Shown here: positions 61,557 through 64,000 of the stretch, piece after piece
How positions within the stretch are numbered: position 1 is the stretch's first letter
How the letters are laid out: each line of letters starts with the position of its first letter
Assembly: GCF_000876655.1 (NCBI RefSeq)
Contig: NZ_JYCN01000003.1
Location: 1-64,000 of the forward strand
Direction of reading: 5' to 3'
Source of the DNA: Arthrobacter sp. SPG23
Lineage (GTDB): Bacteria > Actinomycetota > Actinomycetes > Actinomycetales > Micrococcaceae
DNA: 64,000 nucleotides
The notes under the pieces: generated by a model
The model's database searches: none
Told to the model about the DNA's origin: nothing
Seen by the model: the letters and a program-made list of their open reading frames with translations, nothing else
Made by a program: the position numbers and the translations under genes

Positions 61557-61581
61557 GTAGAGACCGGGCATGCCGTTTGTG

Positions 61582-62712
61582 CTAGGGCCTTTGGTCCTGT
61601 TCGCGCTCCCGGCGCTCGCGGTCGTGACGTTCGCGCAGGTCGCGTCCCCGCCGGATATCCTCTTCTTCCCGGACCTGCAGCTTGTCGCTTTGCTTGGTGT
61701 CCCGGGGCGGCAGCTGGATGGTTTCCTCAGCTTCGATGCCGGCCTGGAGCTGGCGGCCCCGCTCCATCTCGGCGTCGAACTCGGCGCCGAACAGCAGGGA
61801 CATGTTCAGGATCCACAGCCAGAGCAGCGCGATGATCACGCCGCCGATAGCGCCGTAGGTCTTGTTGTAGCTGTTGAAATTCGCCACGTAGAAGCCGAAC
61901 GCCAGGGAAGCCAGAAGGAAGACCACCAGGGCGATGGCGGATCCCATGCTCATCCAGCGGAATTTCGGCTGCTTGACGTTGGGGGTGGCGTAGAAGAGCA
62001 CGGCAATCGCCGCAATGACCAGTACCAGCATCACCGGCCATTTGGCGATGTTCCAGACGGCCAGGAACGCGTCGCCCAGGCCGATGACGTTCCCGACGGA
62101 CTCTGCGACGGGCCCGCTGAGCACCAGCATCGCGGCCAGCACGACGACGATCAGCAGATTCACCAGGGTGACGCCCAGCATGGTGCCCCGGAGCTTGAGG
62201 AAGGGCCGGCCCTCATCGACCTCGTACACCCGGTTCATGGCCCGGCCGAAGGCGCCCACGTAGCCGGACGCGGACCAGAGCGCGGTGAGGAGTCCAAGGA
62301 CCAGGGTGAAGCCGGCAGCCGAGGAGCCGGCCAGGTCTTCAACCACAGGGCGGAGTGTGTTGACGGTCTCGCCCGGGGCTATGCCCTGGACGATGTCGAG
62401 CAGTGCTGACGTAGTTTTCTGGGCGTCGCCGAAAATACCGAGCAGGGACACCAGTGCCAACAACGCCGGGAAGATTGAGAGGACCGAATAGTAGGTCAGG
62501 GCAGCGGCGAGGTCAGGGCACTGGTCCTTGGTGAATTCCCGGAAGGTCTTCTTCGCGATGTACTTCCACGAGGGCTTGCTGACATCGGCGGGACTGTCCG
62601 GTTTGCGGGAATCATCCGGTGCGGGAGCGGTACGTGCCTTGGCGGTGCTGCTCTCAGGGGTTTCGGCGTCGTCCATGGAGCCAGTTTCCGCCTTGGTGAA
62701 GTTCTTGGCCAT
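61582..62712 (-). CDS. YihY/virulence factor BrkB family membrane protein
   Basis: A 376-residue membrane protein with about six segments. The family core starts at KKTFREFTKDQCPDLAAALT followed by YYSVLSIFPALLALVSL, and contains ALWSASGYVGAFGRAMNRVY and GAIGGVIIALLWLWILNMSL followed by LFGAEFDAE. A polar N terminus of about 45 residues and a strongly charged C-terminal tail (REEEDIRRGRDLRERHDRER) are cytoplasmic. The biochemical role of the family is unknown. It is the last gene of a minus-strand set with DUF3618 and holin-like genes, but a hairpin separates it from DUF3618. Confidence 0.88.
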   Translation of the reverse strand: MAKNFTKAETGSMDDAETPESSTAKARTAPAPDDSRKPDSPADVSKPSWKYIAKKTFREFTKDQCPDLAAALTYYSVLSIFPALLALVSLLGIFGDAQKTTSALLDIVQGIAPGETVNTLRPVVEDLAGSSAAGFTLVLGLLTALWSASGYVGAFGRAMNRVYEVDEGRPFLKLRGTMLGVTLVNLLIVVVLAAMLVLSGPVAESVGNVIGLGDAFLAVWNIAKWPVMLVLVIAAIAVLFYATPNVKQPKFRWMSMGSAIALVVFLLASLAFGFYVANFNSYNKTYGAIGGVIIALLWLWILNMSLLFGAEFDAEMERGRQLQAGIEAEETIQLPPRDTKQSDKLQVREEEDIRRGRDLRERHDRERREREQDQRP

Positions 62713-62740
62713 TGGAATCTTCTTTCGTGGTTAAGCGCAG

Positions 62741-62779
62741 CGGCCGGCTGCCCAGCGCGTCAGCGAGGGCAACCGGCCG
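62741..62779. terminator. stem-loop between the DUF3618 and YihY genes
   Basis: CGGCCGG (62741-62747) pairs with CCGGCCG (62773-62779), and inner GCCC (62750-62753) pairs with GGGC (62767-62770). It sits just past the DUF3618 stop on the minus strand and may end that transcript. Confidence 0.5.
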
Positions 62780-62793
62780 TCTTTCGGGTCGTG

Positions 62794-63390
62794 CTACACC
62801 TGTTGGACATTGTCCTTGGCGTCTGCGGCGCGGTACTTCACGTCGTCCACTGCGCCCTGGCCTTCGGCTTTGACGTGGTCCGTTGCTTCCATCGCAGTTG
62901 CCTTGACGTTTTCCATGGCGTCCTGCGCGGGCGCCTTCAGTCCTGCGGCGACGTCCTTGGCAGCTTCGGTCAGCTCGGTGGTGAGCGGCTCGGCCTTGGT
63001 CTTGAGCGCATCCGCAGCTTCACGCTCCTTCTCGCTCGCCGGAATCAGCGAGGAGAACAGCATCCCGGCGCCGAAGGCGATCAGGCCTGCCGCAAGCGGG
63101 TTGCCCTGAGTCTTGGCGCGGACCTGGCGGGGGGCGTCCCCGATGGCCGCGCCGGCGTCGGACAGCTGCCCTCCGGCGCCGGAGGTGCCTGAATGCATCC
63201 GATCAGTGGCGTGTTCGGCTGTTCCCATGACCTTCTCCTTCACTCCAAACACGGCGTCCTTCACCTTGTCCGTCTGGCGGTGGACGATGTTCGACGGGGT
63301 AACTTTGTCCGCCACGGCGTCGACATTGGTGCCGAGCCGCGCGCGGGTTGCTTCGATGTCGGCGCGGATGGCGTCCGGGTTTTCACTCAT
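62794..63390 (-). CDS. DUF3618 domain-containing protein
   Basis: A 198-residue protein. The N-terminal DUF3618 motif is PDAIRADIEATRARLGTNVD followed by AVADKVTPSNIVHR. A single hydrophobic segment (NPLAAGLIAFGAGMLFSSLI) lies near residue 120. The rest is Ala/Lys/Glu-rich amphipathic helix with heptad-like spacing (TELTEAAKDVAAGLKAPAQD), reminiscent of LEA-like or apolipoprotein-like stress proteins. It is typically encoded beside holin-like and YtxH-type proteins in actinobacteria, as here. Confidence 0.88.
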   Translation of the reverse strand: MSENPDAIRADIEATRARLGTNVDAVADKVTPSNIVHRQTDKVKDAVFGVKEKVMGTAEHATDRMHSGTSGAGGQLSDAGAAIGDAPRQVRAKTQGNPLAAGLIAFGAGMLFSSLIPASEKEREAADALKTKAEPLTTELTEAAKDVAAGLKAPAQDAMENVKATAMEATDHVKAEGQGAVDDVKYRAADAKDNVQQV

Positions 63391-63422
63391 CGTGTGTACC
63401 TCGAGCTCTCTTGTACCTGGGT

Positions 63423-63845
63423 CTAGTGGCTGGGTTTGAGGGTGGGGGGTATTTCCTGGAGCGTTTCCGCGGTCTGCGGCATGCCCTTGATCGCGTTGAG
63501 CTGTTTACGGCCAACGGATGCCAGGACAGCGGCGATGATGCCCCAGATAACGGCGAGGACGACGGCGGACCAGCCGAGTCCCATCACCGTTCCCAGCGCC
63601 CACCAGAGTGCCAGGGAGAGGAACAGGAGGACGAAGTGGCCCGCCACTCCGGCCCCGGCCAGCATCCCGCCGCCTTTTCCGGCGCGGGACGCCGACTGCT
63701 TCAGTTCGGCCTTGGCAAGTTCCACCTCCTGGCGCATCAGGGTGGAAATGTCCCGGGTGACGTCGCCGAGCAGGTCACCCAGGGAGGTGTTGTCCGCTTT
63801 GGCGTGGGCCGCCGTCGGCGGGGTGTCCGAAAATTGGTTGCTCAT
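63423..63845 (-). CDS. holin-like (phage holin family, DUF1469) membrane protein
   Basis: A 140-residue protein. The N-terminal part SLGDLLGDVTRDISTLMRQE and VELAKAELKQSA is an amphipathic helix. Two membrane segments follow (GVAGHFVLLFLSLALWWALG and WSAVVLAVIWGIIAAVLASV), then a polar tail. Despite the family name, no phage genes are near; such proteins are common in actinobacterial envelopes and of unknown function. Its ATG overlaps the stop of the partial gene upstream (ATGA). Confidence 0.85.
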   Translation of the reverse strand: MSNQFSDTPPTAAHAKADNTSLGDLLGDVTRDISTLMRQEVELAKAELKQSASRAGKGGGMLAGAGVAGHFVLLFLSLALWWALGTVMGLGWSAVVLAVIWGIIAAVLASVGRKQLNAIKGMPQTAETLQEIPPTLKPSH

Positions 63846-64000
63846 CGCTGCCCTCCGCGCAGGGGGTCATCCCGGTACGGGTCGTCGGCGGCGAGGGGGT
63901 CGGCGGCGAGGGGATCAGCGGCCAGCGGATCTGCGGCCCACTGGTCCTGTTGCGTACCTTCGTCCGCCACCGGGTTGGGCGGGTACGTGTCTGCCGGATA
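63842..64000 (-). CDS. C-terminal part of a gene running off the window, with ADPLA repeats
   Basis: An open minus-strand frame from the window edge to a TGA at 63842-63844, which overlaps the start of the holin-like gene. The 52 visible residues are acidic and Pro/Ala-rich, with three tandem copies of AADPL (WAADPLAADPLAADPLAADD) and the end DDPLRGGQR. The coupling and position suggest the first part of the same envelope-stress operon. Identity unknown. Confidence 0.6.
   Translation of the reverse strand, partial: YPADTYPPNPVADEGTQQDQWAADPLAADPLAADPLAADDPYRDDPLRGGQR

Noticed and set aside
63423..63845. Holin-like gene as a sign of a prophage
   Set aside because: No other phage genes, integrase or attachment sites are present; this family is a normal chromosomal envelope protein in actinobacteria.
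1..64000. CRISPR array, insertion sequence, tRNA or rRNA
   Set aside because: No regularly spaced repeats, no transposase with terminal inverted repeats, and no tRNA or rRNA sequence was recognised on reading both strands.

Overview
This is a 64-kb stretch of a high-GC actinobacterial chromosome. Gene content, the small conserved proteins, frequent GTG/TTG starts and start/stop overlaps fit the Micrococcaceae, most likely Arthrobacter, Pseudarthrobacter or a close relative. That assignment rests on protein resemblance only. No rRNA, tRNA, phage, insertion sequence or CRISPR array is visible. Coding density is high and most neighbouring genes form short operons.

Layout. 0.3-3.1 kb: an FUSC membrane protein and an MHS-type symporter. 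3.6-8.9 kb: two small proteins, then bacterial NHEJ (ligD divergent from ku), followed by a stand-alone SAP/Rho_N-like small protein coupled to an SRPBCC protein. 9.2-13.4 kb: the fructose PTS operon fruR-fruK-fruA-ptsH on the minus strand, with a clear promoter/operator. 13.7-16.1 kb: a DUF6458 protein, a lone FabF-like ketosynthase and an esterase. 16.2-20.7 kb: a LacI regulator with a perfect operator palindrome, a beta-phosphoglucomutase and a GH65 disaccharide phosphorylase, closed by a strong hairpin. 20.7-24.4 kb: an MFS exporter, two proteins of unknown function and PxpA.

24.6-32.7 kb: narGHJI-narK for respiratory nitrate reduction and transport; narI is split by a one-base frameshift. 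32.7-42.8 kb: DUF445, glycerophosphodiesterase, an ABC-2 exporter pair, a DoxX-like protein, AzlCD, an ANTAR regulator, TetR, a thiamine-binding protein and an O-methyltransferase. 42.9-46.8 kb: Dps followed by a tight cassette of acyl-CoA-dehydrogenase-like protein, PIG-L deacetylase/methyltransferase fusion and glycosyltransferase 2. This cassette is the best candidate for an undescribed pathway.

46.9-61.5 kb reads as an energy/redox/metal stress island: a P2-type cation ATPase, PEP synthase, a P1B-type ATPase with a TPCP motif, a CDF transporter with an ArsR/CmtR-type sensor, a polysaccharide deacetylase, a fused beta-phosphoglucomutase-GH65 enzyme, a Zn alcohol dehydrogenase and a tandem universal stress protein. 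With narGHJI it resembles the gene content of hypoxia (DosR/OsdR) regulons in other actinobacteria, but no DosR/DosS pair and no convincing DosR box is present. 61.6-64 kb: a minus-strand set of envelope stress proteins (YihY/BrkB, DUF3618, holin-like, and a partial protein with ADPLA repeats).

A recurring signal is the palindrome CTAAG-N4-CTTAG upstream of the SRPBCC gene and of dps, with a weaker copy upstream of an EcsC-like gene. It may mark a small stress regulon.
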